Assembly (NCBI GenBank): GCA_029747585.1
Contig: JAPEVF010000266.1
Location: 1 to 56,998 of the forward strand
Length of the DNA stretch: 56,998 bases
DNA from: Pleurotus djamor
Taxonomy: Eukaryota > Basidiomycota > Agaricomycetes > Agaricales > Pleurotaceae
Direction of reading: 5' to 3'
Shown here: in pieces, positions 1 to 10,601 of the stretch
Layout of the letters: each line of letters opens with the position of its first letter
How positions within the stretch are numbered: the first letter of the stretch is position 1
Notes under the pieces: model-generated
The model's input: only the letters and a program-made list of their open reading frames with translations
Databases searched by the model: none
What the model was told of the DNA's origin: nothing
Translations under genes and position numbers: made by a program

Positions 1-1652
1 TTCAATGCTGGTTTGGGTCTGGCAGAGCCCAACAACAATAGCGCCAGCGACTCAGAGTCAGCACCCCCGCCACCATCTCCCCCATCAACTGCCCCGCCAC
101 CAGCGAACGACTTGCCGCCTGAAGGTAGCTTTGAGAGGTTCCTCATCGATCTTCAGGTAGACCTTCGTATTGCCTTGACACAACCTACGACGACCGCACT
201 CGGTTCAGACCCAAGTCCGCCAACCGCTCCCGCCGATGCCTCGCCCGTGGAACCCGAACGAGCAACTGTTGATGCCGATGCTCCCCTTCGTGTTCCTTCA
301 CCGCATCCAAGTGTTCATGAAGATGACAATGACGATGAGGAGCTTCCTCCCCTGCTTGAAGTCAGTGATTCTGAGTCAGACGACTCAGAAACGGAGGAAC
401 CCCCTACTGTACATACATTGGATGCATCCATGGCAGACCAGCCAAGTGATGCGGCGAACACAACGTCACAATCCACAATACCAGGGCGCATTAATTGGTG
501 GCGATTCTATAGATTCCCTGCGATACCTGCCCCGAGGCCTCAGGCAGCAGCCACCTCTCCACCTCAATCACCAACTATCCCCACGCTGCCGCCTCCCACA
601 TCCGAAACACCCTTCAACAATGTTGCCGCTCCTTCTACAAGTTCATCCGACACTCCCAACCCCTCCGAAACACCAACCTCTCCTCCACCACCACCCACAA
701 ATCCACCAATGGTCATACCTGTCGTAGTAGTTGGCTTGCAGTCTGTCAACACACCTCCGACATGGCAGCCAGAACCCTCACCCGACGAAGAATTCCTCGA
801 TGAAGGGGCTACGCCTGGGGATCCTGACGATACGCCGTTGTCACATGTGCAGGAACCAGACCCGAATGCTCTGCCAGGAAGCGCCGATCCTTTCAATCGT
901 AATGTTCGCGGTCGCAGCTGGCATGCGCGCGCCGCTAATGTTCTGAGAAATCTAAGACCTGGTGGTCGAAGGAGTCCATCTCCCCACCCAAGACCTCCCA
1001 GTGATGCACTTGGGTCGAGGACGTTCTTGATCTATGTCATCGGAGGTAAGCATTTTTCATCTTAACCTCGCCTTCTGCATCTTATTCTGTGCAGGTTACT
1101 ACCCACCCGACCACAATATTGTCACACAAACATTCAATGACTTCGACTCATTTGAGGCCTTGTTGTAAGTAAATTCTTTTGTGTATCACCACCGGATGTG
1201 TGTTTACCACTTTGTGCAGGGAACTGGCCGAGCTTCTTGGTCAAGTCAAACCTCCAACGGTTTCGAAGGAAGAGATTGATAAATCGAACCTCGAAATCAT
1301 CCCAGCGTCTCGCTTGTCAGAATTTGAACAAAGTGGTAAAATATCCTCGAACTGCGTCGATCGCGTGCGTATATCCACTTTTCATCCTTGTCGATACCAT
1401 CATGACAGTTGTTTCCCCTCATAGTGTTTGGTTTGCCTCGACGACTACGCACCCGAGGATAATGTCCGGGTGATGACATGTAAACACGCATTCCACAAGG
1501 ATTGTGTGGATAGATGGCTCCAAACGGGCCGCAACAATTGCCCAGCTTGCCGTTCCAAGGTCCGTTGGTCCTTCTGGCTTCGCCATCACCGCATAAAACT
1601 GACTTCTCCCAAGGGTATCCATACTGAGGGAACACCGGCTGCTGCTGTATAG
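1..1652 (+). CDS. RING-H2 finger protein (5' end outside the window)
   Basis: The reading frame is open to base 1, so the start lies upstream. About the first 345 visible residues are Pro/Ser/Thr-rich with an acidic patch (roughly residues 105-135) and look disordered. Introns at 1046-1094, after the exon ending near 1165, and near 1370-1424 lead to a C-terminal RING-H2 finger (about 1425-1558) with Cys-x2-Cys, CKHAFH, CVDRWL and CPAC ligands, followed by a 54 bp intron (1560-1613) and a short GIHTEG tail ending at the TAG. RING-H2 domains recruit E2 enzymes, so an E3 ubiquitin ligase role is expected from the family; the substrate is unknown. The Pro-rich N-terminus with a C-terminal RING is common in basidiomycetes. 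Stop at 1652. Confidence 0.85.
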
Positions 1653-1880
1653 ACTGGACTTTCTTGTCCTCCTGACCTTCGACCCAATCACACTCGCTCT
1701 CTACCCACCTCATGCATCCACTTATTCTCCGGTACTGATGAAGTTTTGTTACCTAGTAATCTGTTTGAATACTCGCTCGGACTTATTATTCGCAAGTAGT
1801 TAACCCAACTCACTGCTGTACAGTATATTATTGATGATGATACTAGACCATATAACCTATACTGACATCTAAAGCAGTGT

Positions 1881-2902
1881 TCATGCAGCAGTGAATCCAG
1901 CCTCCTTCAGTTTTTGCACAAGTTGGTCGACGTTCTCTACTTTGGCGCCTCCAACGCGTTTGGGAGGTTCGCTGACTTTTAGTGTTTGAAGGCGAGGTGT
2001 GAGATCAACGCCGAGGTCAGCTGGCGTGAGCTTCTCGACTGGCTTCTTTTTCGCCTTCATGATGTTTGGAAGGGATGCGTATCGGGGTTCTGAAAGGGTG
2101 GCGTCACTCTAGCAATGTGGGGCGAATGCCTAGTCTGAACTTACCATTGAGTCGTAGGTCAGTGGTAATGACCACTGGCAAACGACACCGGATTTCCTCA
2201 GAACCGCCGTCAATCTCACGCAACACCGTAGCTTCCTTCTTCTCAACGTCAATCTCCACCTTCGAAGCAAAAGTCGCTTGTGACCAGCCCAACAAACCCG
2301 CGAGCATCTGTCCGGTCTGACCAGCATCGTCGTCAATAGCCTGTTTCCCCAAAATCACGATATCCACTCCGTCCTTCTGCTTCGAGATGACTTCACGAAG
2401 AGCTTTGGCTACGCCAAGTGGTTCCGGAGCGGGTGCGGATTCGGGGATTTCGACATGAATAGCTGCGTCTGCACCCATGGCTAGACCAGTTCGTAGTGTC
2501 TCAGCAGACTTGGGTGGACCGATGGTGACGACTTTAATGGAAGACACTTTCTCCTTTAGCTTTTCACGTAGGCGAACAGCTTCCTCGACCGCTGAGACAA
2601 CATATGAACAAGCAAAATAATATGAAAGTCCCGAGCAAGCGCACCTATTTCATCGAAGGGGTTCTATCAACAAGACACACAGTCGTTAGTTTGGACTTGC
2701 GCAAATCTTTGGTAGACATCGCACCATTGAGTGTTTGACATTGGTATCAATACCAGTTTGTTGGGGGTTGACGCGAATCTTGACTGCATAGTCTACGGCC
2801 CTGTTCTAGTAAGTAAGCTGGGGGTATTCTTTGAGCACTGAAGTATTCTCACCGCTTCACTGGGACGAGAATGTTGAGTAGACGAGCAGCAGATGGCCTC
2901 AT
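1881..2902 (-). CDS. Electron transfer flavoprotein subunit beta
   Basis: Spliced minus-strand gene. The first exon reads [17 protein letters not shown], then exons give [39 protein letters not shown] and the long central exon (2104-2560) with [20 protein letters not shown] and the AMP/FAD-contact region [14 protein letters not shown]. The last exon carries the conserved tail [20 protein letters not shown] and stops at 1881. Order and spacing match full-length ETF beta (about 255 residues). In the family it pairs with ETF alpha in the mitochondrial matrix, taking electrons from acyl-CoA and other dehydrogenases and passing them to ETF:ubiquinone oxidoreductase. At least four short introns have canonical GT-AG ends. 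The start at 2902 is chosen because it sits just ahead of the conserved LNILVPVKR strand. Confidence 0.93.
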
Positions 2903-3102
2903 CGTGGACGAAGAGGAAAGAACGGCGAACGGAACTGACCCGGTGCCCGGTCTGTCGGAGCACCGTGAATATCATGGGCCCCTGGATCACGGGACGAGCC
3001 TCCTAATTGCGACCAGAAGAACTGACGGTGGCGAGTCACTCTTCTTATCGTCTACAAGGAGTACAATCTGCGATTAATGTACAAGAAATGTGGATATACA
3101 AT

Positions 3103-4495
3103 TCAACCAATGACCATGGATGTGTCTACAACTTCTCCAACCTGCGCAGCGGCTTCTGTTTTCGGACGCATGGAGAAGATAACGTCTTTGAGCACCTGGG
3201 CGATCAGACCGTGTTGGGCTTCTACCGCGATTTTCGTGCTAAAAGGAATGCGTTACATGGGAAGTCCCTGTGATGGACGGAATTACTTACCTATCACGAA
3301 CGCTCTTGGTAAGTTGGTTATCCTCGCGCTTCTTCTCTTCCTTTTCCTTCTGCTTTAGACAAATGTTAACAGGTGAAACTTGAATGAAAACATTGGACTC
3401 ACTTTTCCTTCCTTTTCTTTAGCGGTGAGAGGGGGTACAGCGCGTGTTGCGTGTACGGTTGCTTGGGCTTTGGAAAGCTTCTGATGGAAATCAGACAGCT
3501 GGGAGACAGCGTAGGCGCGATTCTACACTCCTCAGTTAGGAGACAATGCAACATTTCGAAGCCACCGCAAACCCACCGAAATCAAAGGGCTCTGACTGAG
3601 CGTGTTGACCCAGTACTTGTTCCACAACATTCCCAGTAGTTCGTTATCCAAGCTTGATTTGAATATCTCGACCTCGACTTGATAATACTGATTGGCGTGG
3701 ACACCGAAATCCTCGATCTTGCTCAGTGGGATGCTCTGCCACTCTGAGCCACCACCTGCTGCGCCGGTTGGCGTATAGTTCTCTGGATATGTTCTGAACG
3801 CGCCAATATCGACTTTTCCAGCCGAGATAGTGCGATTGGGATCGATGACGACTGCGATGAAGGGATCTTGGAATTTCTGGTTGTTCATCTGGGTATTGAC
3901 GTCGATACCAGAGAGCCAGCATCCGTATCCTGGGTGGGAATGGTACCATCCAATGGCATGTTCTAGTCGTCCGGCCTGGGTAGTTGTCGTCAGATATCTT
4001 AACAAAGAGATCACAACAATGACTCACCTTCTCACTTCCACTGATGTACTCCACCATGTACTCGTTCGCCTCATTCGCTGCATTTACACGTGTCTCCGTT
4101 CCTTGAACTGGGAGCGCGAAAGAGTCCATGATAACGATGGAATTGCCTACGACCTTGCCTTGCATGAGGCCCATGATCTCGTGTGGTACACCAGAGCGGG
4201 CGTGGATAACCTGAGATTTCACGTATCAGCTCGTACTATATACGCGTAGTTCCAGATTTCTTGTACCATTTTGATGAGAGCAACAGCAGATATCTTGCAT
4301 GACTTGAAATAATGTGGACTAAGATCGTAAATAGGGATCCACAACCAGCAGATAGATAACTTACTCATTGGACCATGGTGATTCACGATTTATTCTCTTA
4401 TTTTCTTCGGCATCGAATTTGTATATTTGATCCTGGGGAGAGACCTCGAGGATGTCGTTCGCGAGATTGAACGACTGGAGGGCAGTAGAAGACAT
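3103..4495 (-). CDS. COP9 signalosome subunit 5 (JAMM deneddylase)
   Basis: Starts [20 protein letters not shown] at 4495 and is split by about six short introns. The MPN+ domain contains the JAMM zinc motif: an upstream Glu ([12 protein letters not shown]) and [14 protein letters not shown], i.e. HxHx10D, around 3900-3960. Downstream follow the conserved [16 protein letters not shown] and [18 protein letters not shown] helices and a C-terminal exon ending MVIG at 3103. CSN5 is the catalytic subunit of the COP9 signalosome, which removes NEDD8 from cullins. All metal ligands are visible, so it should be active. A 54 bp intron follows PLIS; read through it, the frame would end early at 3532. 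Upstream it is divergent from the Trk transporter gene. Confidence 0.95.
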
Positions 4496-4998
4496 GAGGA
4501 TTTAGACGCTCATTGTAACTTTGCTTTCGACTTGCTTTCGACAACGGGCGCCTGCCACATGAATCTCACTTCCTTTCCAACATCTTCTCGAAATTGCGTG
4601 TAACGTACAATCAAAGTAATCTCATGACCTTATAATCTTGTTGAGACCAGAAGCGCGAACAAGAATGACCGCTATCGTCGACCTCGACACACTTGCAACC
4701 TTCTGGTTCTTGTCTGCTTCAATGTTTCTTCGTCTAATTGAAGGTTCCGGTATTGTCGCATTGAAGAGAATATGCTAACATGATAGGCACGAACTTCCGA
4801 AAACTAGGGCTTCTATCGAAAAGCGCGAAGTGGAACTTGGAGGTAATCTAAACTCTGGCCTGGCATTAAGAATGGGCACTAGTGTCCTCGTACTAGGGTC
4901 TCGCGTCATCACCCTCGACGTTCGTTGTCGCCCTTATCCAGCGGACCTTTCGACGGACATCGTCGTCCCGCGTCCCCCCGCTATACGATCTCGGTCGC
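4496..4998. other. Intergenic gap between divergent CSN5 and Trk genes
   Basis: About 500 bp between the divergently read CSN5 and potassium transporter genes. No convincing coding exon was found on either strand, although a non-coding first exon or a further 5' exon of the Trk gene cannot be excluded. The region must hold both promoters; no clear TATA box was recognised. Confidence 0.5.
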
Positions 4999-7778
4999 AT
5001 GGCATGGCATGGGCTCTCGGTTCACAGGATACGGGGCCACCTGACCTTCTTTCGAATACACATTATCGCATTGTGAGTACCCATTCTCACCTCCTTTCCG
5101 CTACCAGCTGAGAAGCTGACCTCCCCGTCGTAGCACTCTTATACCTCTGCTTGTCTCGCCCATCTTCTACGCCAGCAATGGACGATACCACATATCGTAC
5201 TTAGATTCATTGTTTCTTTGTATCAGCGCTATGGCGGTCTGCGGGCTAGAGACTGTCGACATCAGTTCATTGACGCGTTGGCAGCAGGTCATACTTTTCT
5301 TGCTCATGTGCATAGGAAGTCCAGTTCGTAGGCGCGCCCCTACCCTGTCGTGTTGTTTCTCACCCTTTATACTTCCAGATATTTGTGTCCTGGGTTGTCG
5401 TCCTGATTCGCAGGTAACAGAGACCTCAGGAATACGTGATCAAGAGATGTTGAACACTTGATTCCAGGCAGTATTTTCCCGCCCAATCCGGAGATCGGAG
5501 GTTGCCTATCGTAGAGAAAGTTAATGATTTTACACTCAACGAACCTCAACGAAGGAGGTATGTACCATCCGAATNCCCCCCTTCTACTGTATTTCCGTCT
5601 TAGCAACGTGAACATAGGCTCACTCGTCGCCTCTCTGATCCGGAGGCCACCCTTGGGAGGCGTGCGGCGCCGTCATGTAAGTTGTCTCCGCTGCGCTTCC
5701 CCTCGAATACCTCATATTGGAGCGTATAGCTCTCTATCAACGACCAAACCTCCCTCCAAACCCATCCGTTGTCACATCCACTAGCAATTGGACAAACCAC
5801 CCATCGGTATCGCACCTCATTGAAAGCATACATCCCCAGTCCGTCTTGCGGCTGGATATCAGTAACTCAAGCTCACTGTCGACTAGATCACCCCAGAGTC
5901 CCCATAAACGTGCTGAAGGCTCTACAATCCGCGATCCCCAGAAACTACAGCAAATAGAAGAGCTAGAGTATCGGTCTCTTACCGCTCTTCTATGGATTCT
6001 CCCTTGCGTAAGCTTTCCAGTCAATTTCTCCACTGCTTCCGCTGAATGATCATTCTAGTATTACTTCGGCTTACAAATGCTTGGGTTTGCTATCCTCGCG
6101 CCTTATCTTTCTCTCAGGCGTTGGCGGGATGTACTACTACCTCCACAGCAGCATAGACCCATCCCCGCTGTCTGGTACGTTGAACTCAGAACTGGCATGC
6201 GTGCATCTATTTGACTTGACCTACCTAGGTTCGCACTCTTCCTGACCATATCTGCTCTGACCAACACGGGCATGACACTCGTTGATCAATCCATGATACC
6301 TTTCCAACAAGCCTATCCGATGCTTCTCTGTCTAGGTGCGCTTATCCTTGCTGGAAATACCTGCTTCGTAAGTCAATACAGTCTAAATTGTGCTCGCCTC
6401 TCATGTGGCCTTTGCTCCAGCCCATCTTGTAAGCATTGCCCACCAACTACCTCCCTTATTTCTAATATTCCCTTCCTTTTTCAGCCTACGTTTTACTATG
6501 TGTGTTGGATTGTCATCGTGTCAGACTTCGCGCTGACAATTGGTGCAGTTGGGCCACCGCGTCTTGTCTCCCCACTACGTCAAGGTTACACCAGACCTTG
6601 CGTTTCCTCCTCAAGAATCCCCGCCGTTGCTTTATATACCTCTTCCCTTCCCACCAAACCTGGTTTCTTCTGGGCGTCGTCTGCGTCATGATGTAAGTCT
6701 GCGTTTGCCTTATTCGGCTAGGATCGACAAACCTATCGTCGCTAGGTTCGCCGACTGGTTCTTCTTTCTCGTCTTGGACCTCCGTAATCAACTCTCAGAC
6801 TTGCCATTGGGTGTACGATGCATTGTTGGTTTCTTCCAAGGGGTAGCTTTGCGGACCGCGGGCTTTTCAGTAGTGCCCCTTGCCTTGGTCGCTCCAGCCG
6901 TCAAGTCCGTTGTTCACCTTCAAGGCCTGCATTCACACCGTCTAACAATCCTATCCTCAGAGTGTTGTACGCTGGTATGATGTACATTAGTGCTTACCCC
7001 GTGGCTATGAGGTACGTTATCTTACTGCAAGCGTCCCTCCGTCCAATTCACTTTCCCTCAGCGTCCGCTCGACCAATATATATGAGGAGCAGTCGCTGGG
7101 AAGTGAGGTCGGCCTGCCTGAAGTTAGCACGAAGGAATATCTTCGAGCGGCTGAAACAAAGCGCGAAGCATGGAGCCGCTACCTCGCTGTCCATGTCCGT
7201 AGTCAACTAGCCTTTGGTGGGTGTTCTCCAATCAGTAAACCTCTTCGCGCGATTCATCCGCCTTGTCACAGATATGTGGTGGCTAGTCCTAGCGCTGTTC
7301 CTTGTTTGTATCGTCGAGGTGCGTCCATCGCCTAACTTAAGCCGTGGTAATGAATTTGGACTTAACTTTGCATGGTCATCAAGAGAAATAACATTGATAA
7401 TATGGAAAACTATGGCTGGTTCAATGTTTTCAATATTCGTGAGCACGCGACTTCTCTTCGAGCTCTGTAATGGAGTTCATGTCACATCGTTGTAGTTTTC
7501 GAACTTATATCCGCGTACGGATGTGTTGGCATTAGCATTGGAACTCCAAGAGTACATTTTCGTTGCCATCTTCACGCGAAATGCCCCACTCATTCTGATT
7601 CACTTCCCAGGAAAACTTTGCTCTTACGGGAGTCTTCCATCCGCTATCAAAGCTTATCGTGTGCGCTGTCATATTGCGCGGAAGACACCGTGGGCTACCA
7701 CTTGCCCTCGATAGAGCGGTCTTGCTGCCCCATGAACTAGAAATTGAAGAAATCGTCAATAGAAGAGAAGATAGCTAA
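4999..7778 (+). CDS. Trk-family potassium transporter, compact form
   Basis: Many short exons reconstruct a fungal TRK protein. In order: a first helix after RIRGHLTFFRIH, the first pore loop (SYLDSLFLCISAMAVCGLET, then SSLTRWQQVILFLLMCIGSP), FVSWVVVLIRR, a short loop ending LEYRSLTALLWILP, YYFGLQMLGFAILAPYLSLR, the second pore region SALTNTGMTLVDQSMIPFQQ, HPRR-like CFIYLFPSHQTWF, DWFFFLVLDL, the third pore GVALRTAGFSVVPLA, MMYISAYPVAM, VRSTNIYEEQSLG, and the fourth pore SAYGCVGISIGTP followed by LRGRHRGLPLALDRAVLLP. Trk proteins import K+ across the plasma membrane. The large cytoplasmic loop of yeast Trk1 is reduced here. The ATG at 4999 gives MAWHGLSVHRIRGHL and is the best in-frame start; an upstream exon is possible. 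An N near 5575 lies in an intron. Stop at 7778. Confidence 0.88.
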
Positions 7779-7988
7779 TAACTTGTATGTAATTTGGTAC
7801 GTTAATTCAGTAACCCAAGATGTATCGCATTTTCGTTGGTCCCTTGGACAGCCATGGCCCACCCATCTGACCACTTCGGATCTACATGCTTCTCACCAAT
7901 TGTAGGAAACCCTTGCCCTTCGAGATAACAGCTTCTTAAAAGAGACTCACACCATGAGTTTCCCAAGGTCTTTCTTCCGTAGACCACC

Positions 7989-9574
7989 ATGGAGCTGATC
8001 AGTGTTTCTGTGAAGTCGGCGCTTTGCTTGTCAGGTTTCTGTTACCTCCACAAGCTTTCTCGCCGCCTCGCTGGGCCCACTCCACCACCACGTCCGGATG
8101 CTTCTGAGGACGCGCTCGCCCAAGTCTCTTACGGTGAAGTAAAGATGCGCCTGCGAAATGGTATCCCAATGGAAATGACGTCCAAAGGCTACGTCGTAAT
8201 CGGAGGATCTGGGTTCCTTGGCAGGTATGTTAAGCATACCTATTCTGTGCTCTTGGCTCTGAACTATCATCGTGGCCTTATTAAGCCACATCGTTGAGCT
8301 GTTGTTGTTGCGCGGGGAGACAAAGATTCGCATCATCGGTCGCCAACAGCCACCTCCAGAACTCAGTAGTCGACTAGGTGTAACATGGTTGAAAGCTGAT
8401 ATCACCAACGCCCAAGAGATAAAGGACGCCATTCTTGCCCCATTCCCATCTGGAGAGCAGGCGCAGGTCATCTACCATACCGCAGCGACCATCCGATTTT
8501 TCGAAAGAGCTGCGTACACTTGGGACTATTCTTATAAAACCAACGTCCTGGGAGTACGCAACGTCTTGGAGGCTGCAAAGGAACTCCCCGCCGCGACCGT
8601 AATATACACATCGTCCGCTGCGGTATCCATCCCGACTGTCAAGTATCTGCGACTTGAGCCATGGAACGAACCGCGCATCAGTGACGCCACTCCAGATCCT
8701 CCTATGCCAAGAAATTGTTATTATCGTTCAAAGCGACTAGCAGAAGGACTTGTTAAGGAGGCTAACGAGAGCTCTACAATCAGGACGGGGATTCTTCGGC
8801 CTGGCTAGTAAGTTCCTTTCTCGACTCAAGGTCCAGCGTGCCTTTGAACATGTACCTTTAGTGCCATACTCGGGCCCAAAGACAGGAAGCTGACCACTGT
8901 GCTCAGCCTCCCGGTGGTACCTGTGTGGGATGCGAACTGGGGGTCTCGCGATATTTGCGTGTGGGACTGTGCAGCTGCCCACTTGTGCTATGAGCGTGCG
9001 CTAGAGCAAAACCCGAACGAAGTGGCTGGGAAGAGCTTTCTCATCAGTGGCGAAGACGTTGTTTGGAGCATGCGTGACATTCGCAACGCTGTCAAGGTAA
9101 GTTTCTTTCCCATCTTCCCAAAGATCATGCTCAAAGCTAGGGACCAGTTTTTCGCGAGGCCGCGGAAAAGCTGCAAACTCCGACATATTCCACCATTAAC
9201 TATCTATATCGTTGCTCACCTGATTGAAGCTTTCCTCTACTTACGCTACCATATTCTTCAGCTGGTATGCCACATTTTGGGGTACAATACGCCAGCCCTT
9301 CGGCCGAAATGGATGGGGGATGCAAGCTTATTGCAGCCGAGCATGCTGGACTACTTCCAAAACGTGTACCTAGATGACTCGCGGGCCCGCAACCTTCTTG
9401 GGTGTGTACCCCCTTTTCTACTCGATATCATGTTTGGCATGTTCGCTGATACTTTGTTATCACAGATATCGACCGCAGTGGAGTCTTGCACAGACTATCA
9501 AGTATACTGTTGAAAAATTAGTGGCTATTGATCCTAGAGAAGTGAGAGACGGTCTTCGATCTGGTGACCCCTAA
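7989..9574 (+). CDS. 3beta-HSD/Erg26-like NAD(P)-dependent reductase, copy 1 (intact)
   Basis: Short-chain dehydrogenase of the 3beta-hydroxysteroid dehydrogenase/isomerase family. The N-terminus (MELISVSVKSALCLSGFCYL) is hydrophobic and likely a membrane anchor. The Rossmann motif VVIGGSGFLGR lies at about 8198-8224; then DITNAQEIKDAI, HTAATIRFFERAA, NVLGVRNVLEAA, VIYTSSAAV and the catalytic YYRSKRLAE (YxxxK) near 8720-8745. Later exons carry WGSRDICVWDCAAAHL and a second hydrophobic helix (IYIVAHLIEAFLYLRYHIL). Relatives oxidise C4-carboxysterols (Erg26) or related hydroxy groups at the ER; the exact substrate is unknown. Introns begin near 8225, 8810 and 9395. It is the intact sister of the disrupted copy 2 downstream and shows the uninterrupted coding sequence across that copy's insertion site. 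Confidence 0.85.
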
Positions 9575-10077
9575 AGGCGTTTATCTCTGTCTTCACTCCT
9601 GTGTACGATCCCTCTTTGTTTCGACGGCGTGTATCATTTCGAATTCAAGCTCAACAAAATAACGAAGGAAGGGCCGTATAGATACGGTAGTACTGGATAC
9701 TAAGTTACAGTACTAGCGAGGGGATACGAGAAAACAACTCGTTGTTTTGCGCTTATAAGTAGCGCCCGTAGAACGAGAAAAAAAAAAGAAGAAAAAAAGA
9801 AGTTTGTGGGGTCCGAATTATGTAAATAATGGGAAGTGATTGAAATATGTAAGAGAGAATAGCTTTGCTCGAAAAGTAACAATCAATTAACCTTCTTGTG
9901 GCATGAGTATGTAGGTTTCACTCTCAAGTCCCCGAGTTTCAAACGGTGCCGTCCGAGACGCTGTGAGAAAAGCGACACAAGACGTGTGACATGTGCCCCA
10001 CATTCGTCGTTCGTTCCCTCCAACCGCAAGCAGGCGCCATGAGAAGTTTCCAAAGGGCGTTCCTTCGCAGATAACGA
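9575..10077. other. Intergenic spacer between the two reductase copies
   Basis: About 500 bp with an A-rich stretch near 9779-9800. No gene recognised. The last 60 bases before 10,078 resemble the sequence just upstream of copy 1, as expected for a tandem duplication that included part of the promoter. Confidence 0.5.
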
Positions 10078-10204
10078 TGCTGGTCACTGTTCTCTTGGCG
10101 TTTTGCTTGTTCTTTTACTACATACCTCCGTAAACTTTCTCGTCGTCTCACTGGACCCGCGCCGCCAATATGCCCAGATGGCTCTGACGAAGCTCTCTCG
10201 CAAG
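10078..10204 (+). pseudogene. Reductase copy 2, 5' exon fragment cut off by transposon
   Basis: This fragment aligns to the first exon of copy 1: a hydrophobic start (MLVTVLLAFCLFFYY), then, after a one-base shift near 10,130, LRKLSRRLTGPAP and CPDGSDEALSQ. The frame from the ATG at 10,078 runs into TAA before reaching the conserved part, so there is a frame break as well as the insertion; it may be real decay or a base-calling error. The coding sequence stops at the transposon edge and resumes at 15,925 after the 8 bp target duplication. Confidence 0.85.
10197..10204. repeat. 8 bp target-site duplication, left copy
   Basis: CTCGCAAG immediately precedes the left inverted repeat. The same eight bases follow the right inverted repeat at 15,925-15,932. 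Copy 1 of the reductase has only one related sequence at this point, confirming a duplicated target. Confidence 0.95.
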
Positions 10205-10241
10205 CAAGGGGCGTCCGGCTTTAGAGTAAAGAAAAACAACC
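10205..10241 (+). repeat. Left terminal inverted repeat of 5.7 kb transposon
   Basis: 37 bases identical to the reverse complement of 15,888-15,924; identity ends abruptly beyond this point. Confidence 0.96.
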
Positions 10242-10601
10242 AACCTCAAGTACCCCCCTCCAACCCTGGGAAACACAGCCACAACACTTTTTGCAACGAA
10301 AACTCACAAATGCTCAATAGCTCGGGAAAATCACTGGTTGAGGTTGTTCGGATGTTAGTAGATGTATTCAGAGGATAAATTTACGTGGGGTCGCTGTGAT
10401 GTAAGAACTATGATTTTGAAGCTACAAGGAACCCGGGGCGAAATTGACTTTGAGGTGGGAGTGTTACCAATTATGGACATACCAGCTAGCAGACCCAATT
10501 TGGAAAGTACGTGCTAAGTGTTAACCTCTGCTATCTCGACGCGTCGACATCACCAAGCACGGTAGCGAAGACGCGTCAAGCGCGTTCTTCATCGCGTCCT
10601 A
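10242..10601. other. Left subterminal non-coding part of 5.7 kb transposon
   Basis: 360 bp between the left inverted repeat and the transposase ATG. No gene seen. It should contain the transposase promoter and perhaps subterminal binding sites, but no repeated motif stood out. Confidence 0.5.

Noticed and set aside
2066..2320. Plus-strand open frame starting [12 protein letters not shown]
   Set aside because: Antisense of the ETF beta exons; no protein-like pattern of its own.
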